Assembly (NCBI RefSeq): GCF_011421635.1
Contig: NZ_WTLI01000004.1
Span: 180,268 to 244,267 of the forward strand
Length of the DNA stretch: 64,000 nucleotides
Reading direction: 5' to 3'
DNA from: Paenibacillus turpanensis
GTDB taxonomy: Bacteria; Bacillota; Bacilli; Paenibacillales; YIM-B00363
Shown: positions 51,537 to 59,265 of the stretch, piece after piece
Position numbering within the stretch: position 1 is the first letter of the stretch
Layout: each line of letters begins with the position of its first letter
Position numbers and translations under genes: made by a program
Notes under the pieces: generated by a model
Told to the model about the DNA's origin: nothing
The model's input: only the letters and a program-made list of their open reading frames with translations
Database searches by the model: none

Positions 51537-52664
51537 TTACGGAATCATCTGACCCGTTAGTGCTTTTCCAAGCCAAACCGACAAAACATCAGCACTTGGA
51601 GCCATGATTTGGCCTGCATATGCGTCTCGTAAGAGCCTCTCCAATGGCAGAGCCTTGTTGTATGCTTTTCCTCCGCCGACTCTCATGGCAAGCCTTCCAC
51701 ACTCGATCGCGGCTTCGGAGGCAAAAATTCTTGCCGACAAAATTTTAGCAAGCGCATCGGCTTCCCCGGTAACCCCTGCTCTGGCTGCTTCCAGCGTGAT
51801 GGCTTTTGCGGCAGACGCTTGCTTGTACATATTCCCAATATGTACTTGAATGGTTTCGATCGCAGACAAACTGCTGCCATCCGGGTATTTTCTGTTCACA
51901 GCATGGCTGCTGGCGATTTCATACATGTGCATGGCCGTACCGCTGTATACAGCCCCGAGCCCTGTGATGAAGAAAGGAGCGACCACATTGAATACCTGCT
52001 CTTCGCCTGAACCTTCCGCTCCGATGCGGTAGGATGAATGCAGCGTGACCTGATTCAAATTCATTGGACATGACGAGTTTCCTCTCATCCCCAGCCCATT
52101 CCATTCTGACGTTTCGAAGGACAAGCCTTCGGATTCCAGAGGGACCACCCAATTGTTTATTTTTCCTTCTTCAACCGATGGTGCAAGCACGAGATAGTAG
52201 GACGCATAAGCTGCGGACGTTACCATGCTCTTCTTCCCGGTGAACGTTGTGCTGTCCCCGTTAACCTTCGCCGTCATTTCCGTAATATAAAAATGAGTGC
52301 CTGTTCCGAATTCGCTGTAGGCTAAAGCCATGAACGTTCCGTTTTCAATAATGTCTGCAAAAATCTTTTTCTTCAATTCTTCGCTTCCATGCGTGACAAG
52401 GCACATCACTGCAACATTGTGCATCATATAGCAAAGTGCCGTAGTGGAGCAGGTCTCCGCAAAGGCCAGACAAGCCTGGGCATGCTCTTCAAGTCCTTTT
52501 CCAAAACCGCCGTATTCTTCAGGGATAAGGAGTTTTAAAAAGCCGCGTTCACCCAGTTCCTTAAAAGATTCCTCAGGAAAGCTTGATTCCTTATCGGTCC
52601 TTTCTGTGTAGGGCAGTATGTAGGATTTTGCAAAAGCCTTTCCTTCTTGATAAACATGATTCAT
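51537..52664 (-). CDS. Acyl-CoA dehydrogenase-fold flavoprotein
   Basis: 375 residues. ACAD domains in order: N-terminal helices (LKLLIPEEYGGFGKGLEEH), middle beta domain with the flavin segment MALAYSEFGTGTHFYITEMTAK and FTGKKSMVTSAAYASYYLVLA, and the C-terminal helices (SAIETIQVHIGNMYKQASAAKAITLEAARAG). The end RDAYAGQIMAPSADVLSVWLGKALTG lacks the usual EG-type sequence of beta-oxidation enzymes and is more like desulfurisation or FMN monooxygenase-type relatives. ATG at 52664 follows GGAAGAG. First gene of the operon. Confidence 0.82.
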   Translation of the reverse strand: MNHVYQEGKAFAKSYILPYTERTDKESSFPEESFKELGERGFLKLLIPEEYGGFGKGLEEHAQACLAFAETCSTTALCYMMHNVAVMCLVTHGSEELKKKIFADIIENGTFMALAYSEFGTGTHFYITEMTAKVNGDSTTFTGKKSMVTSAAYASYYLVLAPSVEEGKINNWVVPLESEGLSFETSEWNGLGMRGNSSCPMNLNQVTLHSSYRIGAEGSGEEQVFNVVAPFFITGLGAVYSGTAMHMYEIASSHAVNRKYPDGSSLSAIETIQVHIGNMYKQASAAKAITLEAARAGVTGEADALAKILSARIFASEAAIECGRLAMRVGGGKAYNKALPLERLLRDAYAGQIMAPSADVLSVWLGKALTGQMIP

Positions 52665-52910
52665 AGATTCTCTTCCTTTGCTTGATATCATTTTTTGTCG
52701 CTTACATGAGAAAGCCGTAAAGATCGACTGTTGGCGGCTTAGCCACGATGTGTCGACAAGAAGCACGTTATTCATAGATTTTACCATAATCTAGTTGCGT
52801 TTTGATAAACTTTCATATGCTTTATGATGGAATGGAATAAATAAGAGTCAATATTTTGCAAGTCCCCTCTGTTTCCATCAGAGCATTAAGGTTTATCAAA
52901 GCTCATAAAT
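52665..52910 (-). promoter_or_regulatory. Leader/promoter region of the ACAD-PhnD-MetE-OsmC operon
   Basis: A perfect 10-bp inverted repeat, TTTGATAAAC (52801-52810) and GTTTATCAAA (52891-52900), flanks a minus-strand TTGACT. A further -10-like TAAAAT (extended TGG) lies nearer the gene. No SAM (S-box) or T-box motifs were found. It may be a pair of operator half-sites. Confidence 0.4.
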
Positions 52911-52964
52911 AAAAAAACCGCGAAAACAATCATTCCATCTAATTTCCTTGGAGTGATTATTTTC
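52911..52964 (-). terminator. Terminator of the RsbQ-kinase operon
   Basis: GAAAACAATCATTCC pairs with GGAGTGATTATTTTC using two G-U-type pairs; the minus strand then reads CGCGGTTTTTTT. Confidence 0.75.
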
Positions 52965-53058
52965 ACAGTCTGGAATTCGCACACGGATCGAACAAAATGC
53001 GCCCCCTCTGACTTTTGGCGGCATCATGTGAGCAGCTTTCTGGGATTCCACCACGCAA

Positions 53059-54495
53059 CTAGTGCACCTTCAGAACATAGCTTTTTGACTTTTCCCCTAC
53101 TGGCAGGGTCACCTCAACCGTGGTTCCTTCGTTCAATCTACTTAGGATGTTTAACGATCCTTGATGATCTTCAATGATTTTACGACAGACCATAAGCCCT
53201 AACCCTGTTCCCTTTTCTTTCGTGGTATAAAAAGGTTCCCCGATTTTCTTCAGTTTTTCTTCGGGAATGCCCTCACCCTGGTCAGTAATGCGTAAGAGAA
53301 TGTTATCCTCATCTTTATTGTTAACCGTTATTTTAACTTGCCCGCCATTTGGCATCGCTTCTATCGCGTTTTTAAGGAAATTAATTAATATTTGCTTCAT
53401 TTGATTTTCATCGCACTGAATGAAAGTTGGCACATTTTCTTCAAATTTCACTTCCACTTCAATATTATGCAAGTGCACCTGCGAATCCATTAGTGTGCAA
53501 ACCTGCTCAATCAAGGCTCTTAAATCCACTTGTTTTAATTGCGTAGCTTGCGGTTTTGCGAGGAGCAATAACTCGTTTAAAATGAGTTCAATTCGATTCA
53601 TTTCATCTTTCAAAATTTCAAAATAGTAAGGCTTTCCGTTGTTCTCTGATTCCATTAATTGATGAAATCCCTTGATCGCGGTTAAAGGATTGCGAATTTC
53701 ATGGGCGATGCCCGCAGCAAGCTGACCCGCTACGCTCAGTTTCTCCGAATTCAAAAGCAGCTCCTGGGTCCTTTTTCTTTCTGTGATATCGCGTATAATG
53801 GCGCTCCAGAAATATTCGCCATTCGTTTGCCAACAGTTAAGAGAAATCTCCGCAGGGAATTCCGTGCCGTCTTTTCGAAGTCCGCTCATTTCGATCGCCA
53901 TTGACTGTCCTGTGGCACGGAGACGTTCCACGCCTCGACGGTATGTCTCCTTGAGATGCTCAGGAACAATGATCTCCATATCTTGTCCGATGGCTTCCTG
54001 TTCGGTATAGCCAAAGAGCCCTTCTGCCCCTTTATTCCACGTTATAATCTTCGTGCTTTGATTTGCCAATATAATGCCGTCGCTAGCCATCTCAACAATC
54101 GATTGCTTGGCCTGCTGTGCCACTTTCTTGGCTAGAAGGAGCTCGTGTTCGAGTTTGTGTCTATTCACTGTTCTGATAAGGATACAATCAATGACCATTG
54201 TTCCTTCTCGCTCACAGCATATTCCATTCAAAAGGACAGGCACTTCAGAACCATCCAAGGATTTTAAAGTAAGGTACATCTCCTCCACCTTGCCATGCAT
54301 CTTCATCAAAGGAAAAATATAAACTTGGTAGAAAATCTTGCTTGACTCCGTTAGAATTACATCCACTCGACGACCTTCAGTATTGTTGCGCTCTGCAATG
54401 ATCCATTCCAATAGCTTATCATTAATCGACTGAATGATTCCGTCTAGGGACAGTGATAAAAATCCGCATGGCAACTGATTTGCATATATGTTCAT
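53059..54495 (-). CDS. Soluble PAS-PAS histidine kinase paired with RsbQ
   Basis: 478 residues, no membrane helix. PAS 1 covers about 5-110 (GFLSLSLDGIIQSINDKLLEWI) and PAS 2 about 128-240 (SDGIILANQSTKIITWNKGAEGLFGYTEQEAIG, IIRDITERK). The kinase core has H265 in AAGIAHEIRNPLTAIKGFHQLM, NFLKNAIEAM, TDQGEGIP and GTGLGLMVC. The gene begins four bases after the RsbQ-like gene. In Bacillus subtilis RsbQ works with the PAS-phosphatase RsbP; here the phosphatase is replaced by a phosphorelay-type kinase. No response regulator is adjacent. Confidence 0.9.
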   Translation of the reverse strand: MNIYANQLPCGFLSLSLDGIIQSINDKLLEWIIAERNNTEGRRVDVILTESSKIFYQVYIFPLMKMHGKVEEMYLTLKSLDGSEVPVLLNGICCEREGTMVIDCILIRTVNRHKLEHELLLAKKVAQQAKQSIVEMASDGIILANQSTKIITWNKGAEGLFGYTEQEAIGQDMEIIVPEHLKETYRRGVERLRATGQSMAIEMSGLRKDGTEFPAEISLNCWQTNGEYFWSAIIRDITERKRTQELLLNSEKLSVAGQLAAGIAHEIRNPLTAIKGFHQLMESENNGKPYYFEILKDEMNRIELILNELLLLAKPQATQLKQVDLRALIEQVCTLMDSQVHLHNIEVEVKFEENVPTFIQCDENQMKQILINFLKNAIEAMPNGGQVKITVNNKDEDNILLRITDQGEGIPEEKLKKIGEPFYTTKEKGTGLGLMVCRKIIEDHQGSLNILSRLNEGTTVEVTLPVGEKSKSYVLKVH

Positions 54496-54499
54496 ATAT

Positions 54500-55312
54500 C
54501 TATGACGTTGAGAGGTAGTCTTTGATCAGTGCTACCGTTTCCTCGGGATGACTCAAATGAGGACAGTGCCCCGTTGCTTTCATAAATCGGATTTCGCTGC
54601 CAGGCATACGGCGATGGATATATTCTCCTACTTGTATTGGAGCGATCGCGTCATCAGCGCATTGCAAAACAAGCGATGGAACGGTCGCTTTCGAAAGATC
54701 CTCCCGGTTATCGGAAAAGAAGGTCGCCCTTGCAAAGTTGCCGGCAATCATCGGATCGGTCGAACAGAAGCTCTCTTCCAATTCCTCGGATAATATCGGT
54801 CGGTCCGCATTATTCATGATAATAGGAGCAAAATGTTTTGCCCACTGAATATAGTTTTTCTCCATCAATTCAATAAGACCTTCGAGATCTCTCATTTCAA
54901 AACCGCCAGCGTAGTCAGGAGGATCATTAAGATAACACGGCGATGGTCCGATCATAATTAGACATTCAAAATACTTGGGATCCTGTATAGAAGCAATTAG
55001 TCCAATCATACTGCTGACAGAGTGTCCTACGAAAATAGCTTCTTGTAATTGGAGGGATGCAAGAACATCTAATACGTCTTGGGCATAACCAGAGAGTTGA
55101 TTGTATCTTGTATGGTCGTAGTATCGAAGGTCAGTCTTTCCTGCGCCTACGTAATCGAAGGTAATAATCCGATAATCTTTTTCAAAAGACGGAGTGACAT
55201 ACCTCCACATTCTCTGGTCACAGCCGAAGCCTGGAGCGAAGATGATGGGCTTATCACCGTATCCTGTTATCTTTACGTCATTTCGCTTTATAATATCGAT
55301 ATTCTGACCCAC
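54500..55312 (-). CDS. rsbQ: RsbQ-type alpha/beta hydrolase (energy-stress signalling)
   Basis: 270 residues very like Bacillus Rsb[111 protein letters not shown] and [12 protein letters not shown]. The catalytic triad is S98, D221, H249. RsbQ belongs to the same subgroup as plant KAI2/D14 receptors and is thought to pass a small hydrophobic ligand to the PAS domain of its partner. GTG start with AAGGAGG nine bases upstream. First gene of an operon with a riboswitch-like leader. Confidence 0.93.
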   Translation of the reverse strand: MGQNIDIIKRNDVKITGYGDKPIIFAPGFGCDQRMWRYVTPSFEKDYRIITFDYVGAGKTDLRYYDHTRYNQLSGYAQDVLDVLASLQLQEAIFVGHSVSSMIGLIASIQDPKYFECLIMIGPSPCYLNDPPDYAGGFEMRDLEGLIELMEKNYIQWAKHFAPIIMNNADRPILSEELEESFCSTDPMIAGNFARATFFSDNREDLSKATVPSLVLQCADDAIAPIQVGEYIHRRMPGSEIRFMKATGHCPHLSHPEETVALIKDYLSTS

Positions 55313-55352
55313 ACAGAAGCGCCTCCTTCATAAATATAGTGAGTAAAATAAC

Positions 55353-55385
55353 AAAAAAAATACTACTATGAAATTGTAGTAGTAT
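55353..55385 (-). terminator. Leader terminator in front of rsbQ
   Basis: ATACTACTA and TAGTAGTAT form a perfect 9-bp stem over CAATTTCA, followed by eight T on the minus strand. It lies between the riboswitch-like RNA and the rsbQ ribosome binding site, so it can act as the expression platform. Confidence 0.85.
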
Positions 55386-55422
55386 CCTAAAAGTAAATTT
55401 CGGAATTTATCCCAAGATAATT

Positions 55423-55519
55423 ACCCAATTTTTCAGTAACTCAGCCACTATAGGATCGTTCCGTTAAGTCTGTAGCTTTGCGCCCTCATCTTTTGATGAG
55501 TATGTCATTTTCAATTGGT
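55423..55519 (-). ncRNA. GEMM-I (cyclic di-GMP-I) riboswitch-like RNA, possibly a variant
   Basis: The transcript carries a hairpin CUCAUC-AAAA-GAUGAG directly followed by GGCGCAAAGCUACAGACUU, close to the GEMM signature GACGCAAAGCnacgGGuCUaa. The 3' part, GGCUGAGUUACUGA, aligns with the family AGCCnGGUUGCCGA. The ends pair as ACCAAUU with AAUUGG(G)U, making a closed domain of about 97 nt, the usual size. The 5' strand, where consensus has GGCAAA, reads UGACAUA, so a binding residue may have changed. A promoter lies upstream and an intrinsic terminator downstream. Not checked with a covariance model. Confidence 0.6.
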
Positions 55520-55572
55520 TTATCTTGCGCCATTTTCATGAGTAATGTTCCAAAAGAACAAAGTTATATAAA

Positions 55573-55601
55573 ATTATCTGAATAATCCTTCCCTTTGTCA
55601 A
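55573..55601 (-). promoter_or_regulatory. Sigma-A promoter of the rsbQ-kinase operon
   Basis: Minus strand TTGACA, exactly 17 bases, GATAAT. The predicted start is about 50 bases upstream of the riboswitch-like domain. Confidence 0.8.
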
Positions 55602-55665
55602 TAGGTTTCAACATTCGAGGTCAATTGTGGTACGGTTCACCGCGCTAGTCTGTAACAACAAGATT

Positions 55666-55691
55666 AAGGCCGCCCATTACTGGATGGCCTT
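55666..55691 (-). terminator. Terminator of the AraC/GyrI gene
   Basis: AAGGCC...GGCCTT six-pair stem, with only a weak U-tract on the minus strand. Confidence 0.5.
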
Positions 55692-55721
55692 CACTCAATC
55701 ATTTTAAACGGTACGGTTCTT

Positions 55722-56597
55722 TTAAGACTTTTTCCTAATTGGAATCCAAATCTCGCTCCTATAATTGGGGGATGACATATCCCTACTTTCATTCCATAGC
55801 ATTTCCGGCCCCATCGCTAGCTCATAGCCTGCGGAAGGAAACCATTCCGAATAAATACGTCCCCAAACACTTTGTAATGTTTCGGGAAAAGGCCCGACAG
55901 CTTCGAAGATAGCCCATGTTACTGCAGGAACCTCTAGGGTCGTCAAATTCTCAGGAATCTCGGCGTTCGTAGCCACACCTATATAATGGTCAAGCTCCCC
56001 TATCTCCTCCATTCGTCCTTCTGAGAAATTGGTCGATGCTGATATCAATCCAAGCGGTTCTACATTAGAGAGCTTTTTGAGTTCGTCGATGTCGTCGCTG
56101 CTCAAGCTATTCCACATGGCTGCAATTTCAGCGTTCACGCCGCTAAATTGGATAGGTACTCTCTTCATCCTACCCGCAATACGGAACGACTCTTTCTCTA
56201 CGATACGATAATTCATAGCGCTTCCTCCCTGAATAGTTAGTTGGAAGGTCATTCGCGAATATGCTTTTAAAGATGTGAGGTGGGACTTTACGGCGGATGG
56301 CGGAAACCCGTGCAGGCTTTGAAAAGCTCTAGAAAAAGCGTCCGCAGAGCTATAGCCGTATTTTACCGCCACATCTAGAACTCTCTCATTACCAGTTTGA
56401 ATTTCAAATGCCGCAAGTGTTAGGCGTCTGCGGCGGATATATTCCGATAACGTGATGCCTGCAAGGAATGAGAACATTCTTGAAAAGTGATATTCGGAAC
56501 AACAAGCAAGCCTCGCCGCTTCCTTCAGATCCATGTCCTTAGAAAGATTCTCTTCAATATATTGTAGAGCTGTATTCAGATTTTTAAGCCCATCCAT
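55722..56597 (-). CDS. AraC-family regulator with C-terminal GyrI-like effector domain
   Basis: About 291 residues. N-terminal double HTH ([59 protein letters not shown] ... [24 protein letters not shown]) and, from about residue 125, a Bacterial effector-binding/GyrI-like domain ([19 protein letters not shown] ... [21 protein letters not shown]). This layout is used for multidrug or small-molecule sensing. ATG at 56597 follows GGGAGG. DUF2306 lies just upstream in the same direction and may be a target. Confidence 0.92.
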   Translation of the reverse strand: MDGLKNLNTALQYIEENLSKDMDLKEAARLACCSEYHFSRMFSFLAGITLSEYIRRRRLTLAAFEIQTGNERVLDVAVKYGYSSADAFSRAFQSLHGFPPSAVKSHLTSLKAYSRMTFQLTIQGGSAMNYRIVEKESFRIAGRMKRVPIQFSGVNAEIAAMWNSLSSDDIDELKKLSNVEPLGLISASTNFSEGRMEEIGELDHYIGVATNAEIPENLTTLEVPAVTWAIFEAVGPFPETLQSVWGRIYSEWFPSAGYELAMGPEMLWNESRDMSSPNYRSEIWIPIRKKS

Positions 56598-56676
56598 ATT
56601 AAATGACCTCCCTTCAGGTACATAATAACAAGGTTTGGAATGTTCCATCCGACATCTCATGCACAATTTTGCAGGG

Positions 56677-57402
56677 TTATATAGCCGACTTCGGTACCTG
56701 GTTCTTGCGGATGATCCATTCGGCTACAGCCAGGTTAATCAACCAACCTGCGAGCATCTGCAATGCGCCACTGACCTCTGTCGGCGGGTTGAAGAACAAC
56801 AGCCCGACTGCATGCGTGATGACCTGAGTGCCTGCACCAAGCCCAATTGCGTAGGCACGTATCATCCATGCGCGGTGCTGGGGTACGTTCCCTCGCCGAA
56901 TTGCAGTAAAGCCGAGATAGATGGATACGACCATGGCCGATCCAAAAAAAAGCCGAAATACATAAAGCAATTTTCCCGTCCCAGGCTGAGGGGCGTAAAA
57001 AAGAGTCATCCACAGCGCTGAAAGTCCAACGAGCAGCCCACTTAGAACCACGATCCGTCCTGCCGCACGGTGCCAACCGGGCCAACGAACGCGAAACCCG
57101 GCCGCGAACTGGAAAGCACCCAGAACGGAAAAAACACTGGCGAGCAGGATATGCGCCACTAACGGTAAAGGCATCTCTATGAATCGTTCGTCTTCGGACA
57201 TGATGTCTACGCCGCCAATCAACTCTGTTACCCGGAAGGCCCCAGCAATATTCGGGATGGCGCTTAGAAGGATCAGCGAAAATGCCACGAGCAACCCAGA
57301 AGTTACTTTTACTTGCCTACCGGGTTTTCTATGAGGCGGTTTTCCTAATTCATTATGTGGTACGGGAGAAGGCCGTTCTTCCTTGTTGTTATTCATGCTC
57401 AT
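56677..57402 (-). CDS. DUF2306 membrane protein
   Basis: About 241 residues with six or so hydrophobic segments ([70 protein letters not shown], and so on) and a conserved His-containing [13 protein letters not shown] motif, which recalls heme- or quinone-linked membrane proteins, though the role is unknown. The N-terminus is polar and basic. ATG at 57402 has AAGGAGCT four bases before it. Follows the XRE gene by about 120 bases. Confidence 0.82.
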   Translation of the reverse strand: MSMNNNKEERPSPVPHNELGKPPHRKPGRQVKVTSGLLVAFSLILLSAIPNIAGAFRVTELIGGVDIMSEDERFIEMPLPLVAHILLASVFSVLGAFQFAAGFRVRWPGWHRAAGRIVVLSGLLVGLSALWMTLFYAPQPGTGKLLYVFRLFFGSAMVVSIYLGFTAIRRGNVPQHRAWMIRAYAIGLGAGTQVITHAVGLLFFNPPTEVSGALQMLAGWLINLAVAEWIIRKNQVPKSAI

Positions 57403-57520
57403 TTTCAGCTCCTTTTTCGAATAACCGTTTAAAACACTGTACCTACAGTTGAAACGACACTCGGATAAACAGGACACCTACGATGTTTGATTTGGTTTTG
57501 GTTGAATCATTCATTCCTTA

Positions 57521-57748
57521 TCAACTCTTCTCTCTGTTCTCCCCGTAAAAAAACACCTCTTCCAAAGGAACTTTAAAGGCTTGAGCAATACGAAAGGCTA
57601 ATTCCAGTGACGGAGAGTAATTTCCCTTTTCTAAAGCCACAATGGTTTGTCTTGTTACGCCTACCTTGTCAGCTAGCTGCTGTTGGGTCATTTCATTATG
57701 GTTAAAACGGAATTTCCGGATATGATTGCCGACAAGATTTTTACCCAT
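57521..57748 (-). CDS. XRE-family (Cro/CI) small regulator
   Basis: 75 residues, a lone HTH_3 domain: VGNHIRKFRFNHNEMTQQQLADKVGVTRQTIVALEKGNYSPSLELAFRIAQAFKVPLEEVFFY. It starts one base after the stop of a small membrane protein gene. Such membrane-protein/YozG-like regulator pairs are common in Firmicutes, where the regulator controls the pair. Very likely autoregulatory. Confidence 0.92.
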   Translation of the reverse strand: MGKNLVGNHIRKFRFNHNEMTQQQLADKVGVTRQTIVALEKGNYSPSLELAFRIAQAFKVPLEEVFFYGENREKS

Positions 57749-57749
57749 G

Positions 57750-58196
57750 TTAAACTCCTCTCCTGTAGTGGTAAAGTCTCGATAGAGATCCGGTTACGTC
57801 AGAAAGGAATCCGGAGACAATTAGGATGATGAACATTACCTTCAAAGGTTGATTGAGGGTCAAGGAGCCCATCGCAATAAGAAAACCAATTACAAACACG
57901 AAAAAAGAGTTTCGGAATGCTTTCAAGTCAATGAGCTTATCCAGCTCATCCTGAAATGCCGGTTCCTTCTCACCAGAAGTAATTCTGAAAACGATGTTAA
58001 ATATAATAGTGATGACGATATGTGCGGCGATGGAAACCAGTGTTAAAAAGAGAACGAAGGCCCCACAGTAATGGAAGATTTCCTTTGAATCAACTGCACC
58101 CTCAGGATATTGCGGGTACCTGTACAAGCAATAAGCTGCAAAAATGAGTATAGTGCTGATTAACGATAAGATGCTCTTCTTTTCTTGATAAGTCAT
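57750..58196 (-). CDS. Small membrane protein paired with the XRE regulator
   Basis: 148 residues with four hydrophobic helices (SILSLISTILIFAAYCLY, YCGAFVLFLTLVSIAAHIVITIIFNIVF, FFVFVIGFLIAMGSLTL, VMFIILIVSGFLSDVTG) and a short charged loop between the second and third. It is not recognised beyond resembling membrane proteins encoded with YozG-type regulators. ATG at 58196 is chosen over 58229 for the AAAGGCGGTGG upstream. Confidence 0.78.
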   Translation of the reverse strand: MTYQEKKSILSLISTILIFAAYCLYRYPQYPEGAVDSKEIFHYCGAFVLFLTLVSIAAHIVITIIFNIVFRITSGEKEPAFQDELDKLIDLKAFRNSFFVFVIGFLIAMGSLTLNQPLKVMFIILIVSGFLSDVTGSLSRLYHYRRGV

Positions 58197-58280
58197 ATAT
58201 ACCACCGCCTTTATGGAAGTAAACCACACTTAACATAAAGTATAGTAAACCTTACATCTTGTCAATTTAAAATTACAATA

Positions 58281-58317
58281 AAAAACCAAAAACCCACCCA
58301 ATGGGTAGTCTTTTGGT
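58281..58317 (-). terminator. Terminator downstream of the Crp-type gene
   Basis: ACCAAAA...TTTTGGT with inner ACCCA/TGGGT pairing; the minus strand runs GGTTTTTTATTG. It lies about 200 bases after the crp-like stop. Confidence 0.65.
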
Positions 58318-58521
58318 CAGTGCGACAACAGTACTTTCCATTACTTCTAGTTTATGTTTCCCCAAGAAGTTTGTAACGGTAAATTTCGTTTTCCACCCGT
58401 ATACGCAGGTTAAGGCTCGTCTCTTGACTTAAGTCAATGCACGTAAGCATACCCCTAGTTACAATATAAGTAGTCCTTTAACTTAAGGGGAGCGAGGTGT
58501 TTCTAGAATTGGGTGATCGGA
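58318..58521. other. Gene-free stretch with a perfect palindrome
   Basis: Contains TTGACTTAAGTCAA (58424-58437), a perfect 14-bp palindrome, and a second CTTAAG-containing motif near 58480. No gene or hairpin with U-tract. It may be the remnant of an operator. Confidence 0.35.
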
Positions 58522-59106
58522 TCAGCGGGGGTCTTGGTGGATTCTCTTCTTAATTCTGCTTAGTGACTCCGGGGTCATGCCGAGATAACTGGCTAATTGA
58601 TGTTGAGGTACCCGGTCGACGAGTGATGGGCGTTTCATTTGCAGCGTCTTGAAGCGTTCTTCAGGAGAGGCAGCGATAAACGCAGCGAATTCCTCTTGGA
58701 CCTGACCAAGGTTCTCCTCGATCATCATACGGGTCATCGTTTCCAATTGAGGGTGTTTGTTGTACATGTCCTGTTCCGTTTCGAGGTCCCCAACGACCAT
58801 TACCGTATCTTCAACGCACGTGTAGGTGTAATCGGATCGCTTGTCGGGTTTGTGATGATTGAAAATGGCGATCGCTTGCTCTTCCGTGTAGAAATTGGAT
58901 GTGATCTCTCGTCCCTCTTCATCGATTGAATACTGTCTTACGCAACCTTTCAAAATGAAATAACATTTGGTAGGGGCATCTCCTTGCTTAAAAAGAACGG
59001 TTCCCTTTTTAAAATGTTCTATATGAATTTCGTCCATAATAGCTTGCTGTTCTTCTTCGTTGAGGGAAGTCCATCTCGACATGTATTTGTATAAAATGTC
59101 CTTCAT
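58522..59106 (-). CDS. Crp/Fnr-family transcriptional regulator
   Basis: 194 residues: cyclic-nucleotide-binding-type beta roll (FKKGTVLFKQGDAPTKCYFILKGCVRQYSIDEEGREITSNFYTEEQ), a long dimer helix, and a C-terminal HTH (PQHQLASYLGMTPESLSRIKKRI). The cAMP-contacting RES motif is missing, so another signal is likely. It is divergent from an alcohol dehydrogenase-like gene and probably controls it. Confidence 0.9.
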   Translation of the reverse strand: MKDILYKYMSRWTSLNEEEQQAIMDEIHIEHFKKGTVLFKQGDAPTKCYFILKGCVRQYSIDEEGREITSNFYTEEQAIAIFNHHKPDKRSDYTYTCVEDTVMVVGDLETEQDMYNKHPQLETMTRMMIEENLGQVQEEFAAFIAASPEERFKTLQMKRPSLVDRVPQHQLASYLGMTPESLSRIKKRIHQDPR

Positions 59107-59225
59107 TGCCGTTTTCCTTCAACTCCTTCTCTTCCGTTCCTTCCCCCATTTTCTACCGTTAGGGAATGTCATGTAAAGCACCATTGCGGTGGATTATAAA
59201 AATTTGCCGTTACTTATAAAGGTAT

Positions 59226-59239
59226 GTTCTATGTAGAAC
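59226..59239 (+). promoter_or_regulatory. Operator-like dyad before the dehydrogenase gene
   Basis: GTTCTA-TG-TAGAAC, perfect 6-bp arms, between the promoter area and the ribosome binding site of the downstream gene. A candidate target of the divergent Crp-type regulator, though the Crp consensus TGTGA is not present. Confidence 0.45.
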
Positions 59240-59265
59240 TTACGAAAAAGTTGGAGGGGAAACTC

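Noticed and set aside
52665..52960. S-box (SAM) riboswitch or T-box before the MetE-like operon
   Set aside because: No AGAG-GGAGGGA core, no T-box sequence and no terminator/antiterminator between promoter and the first gene.
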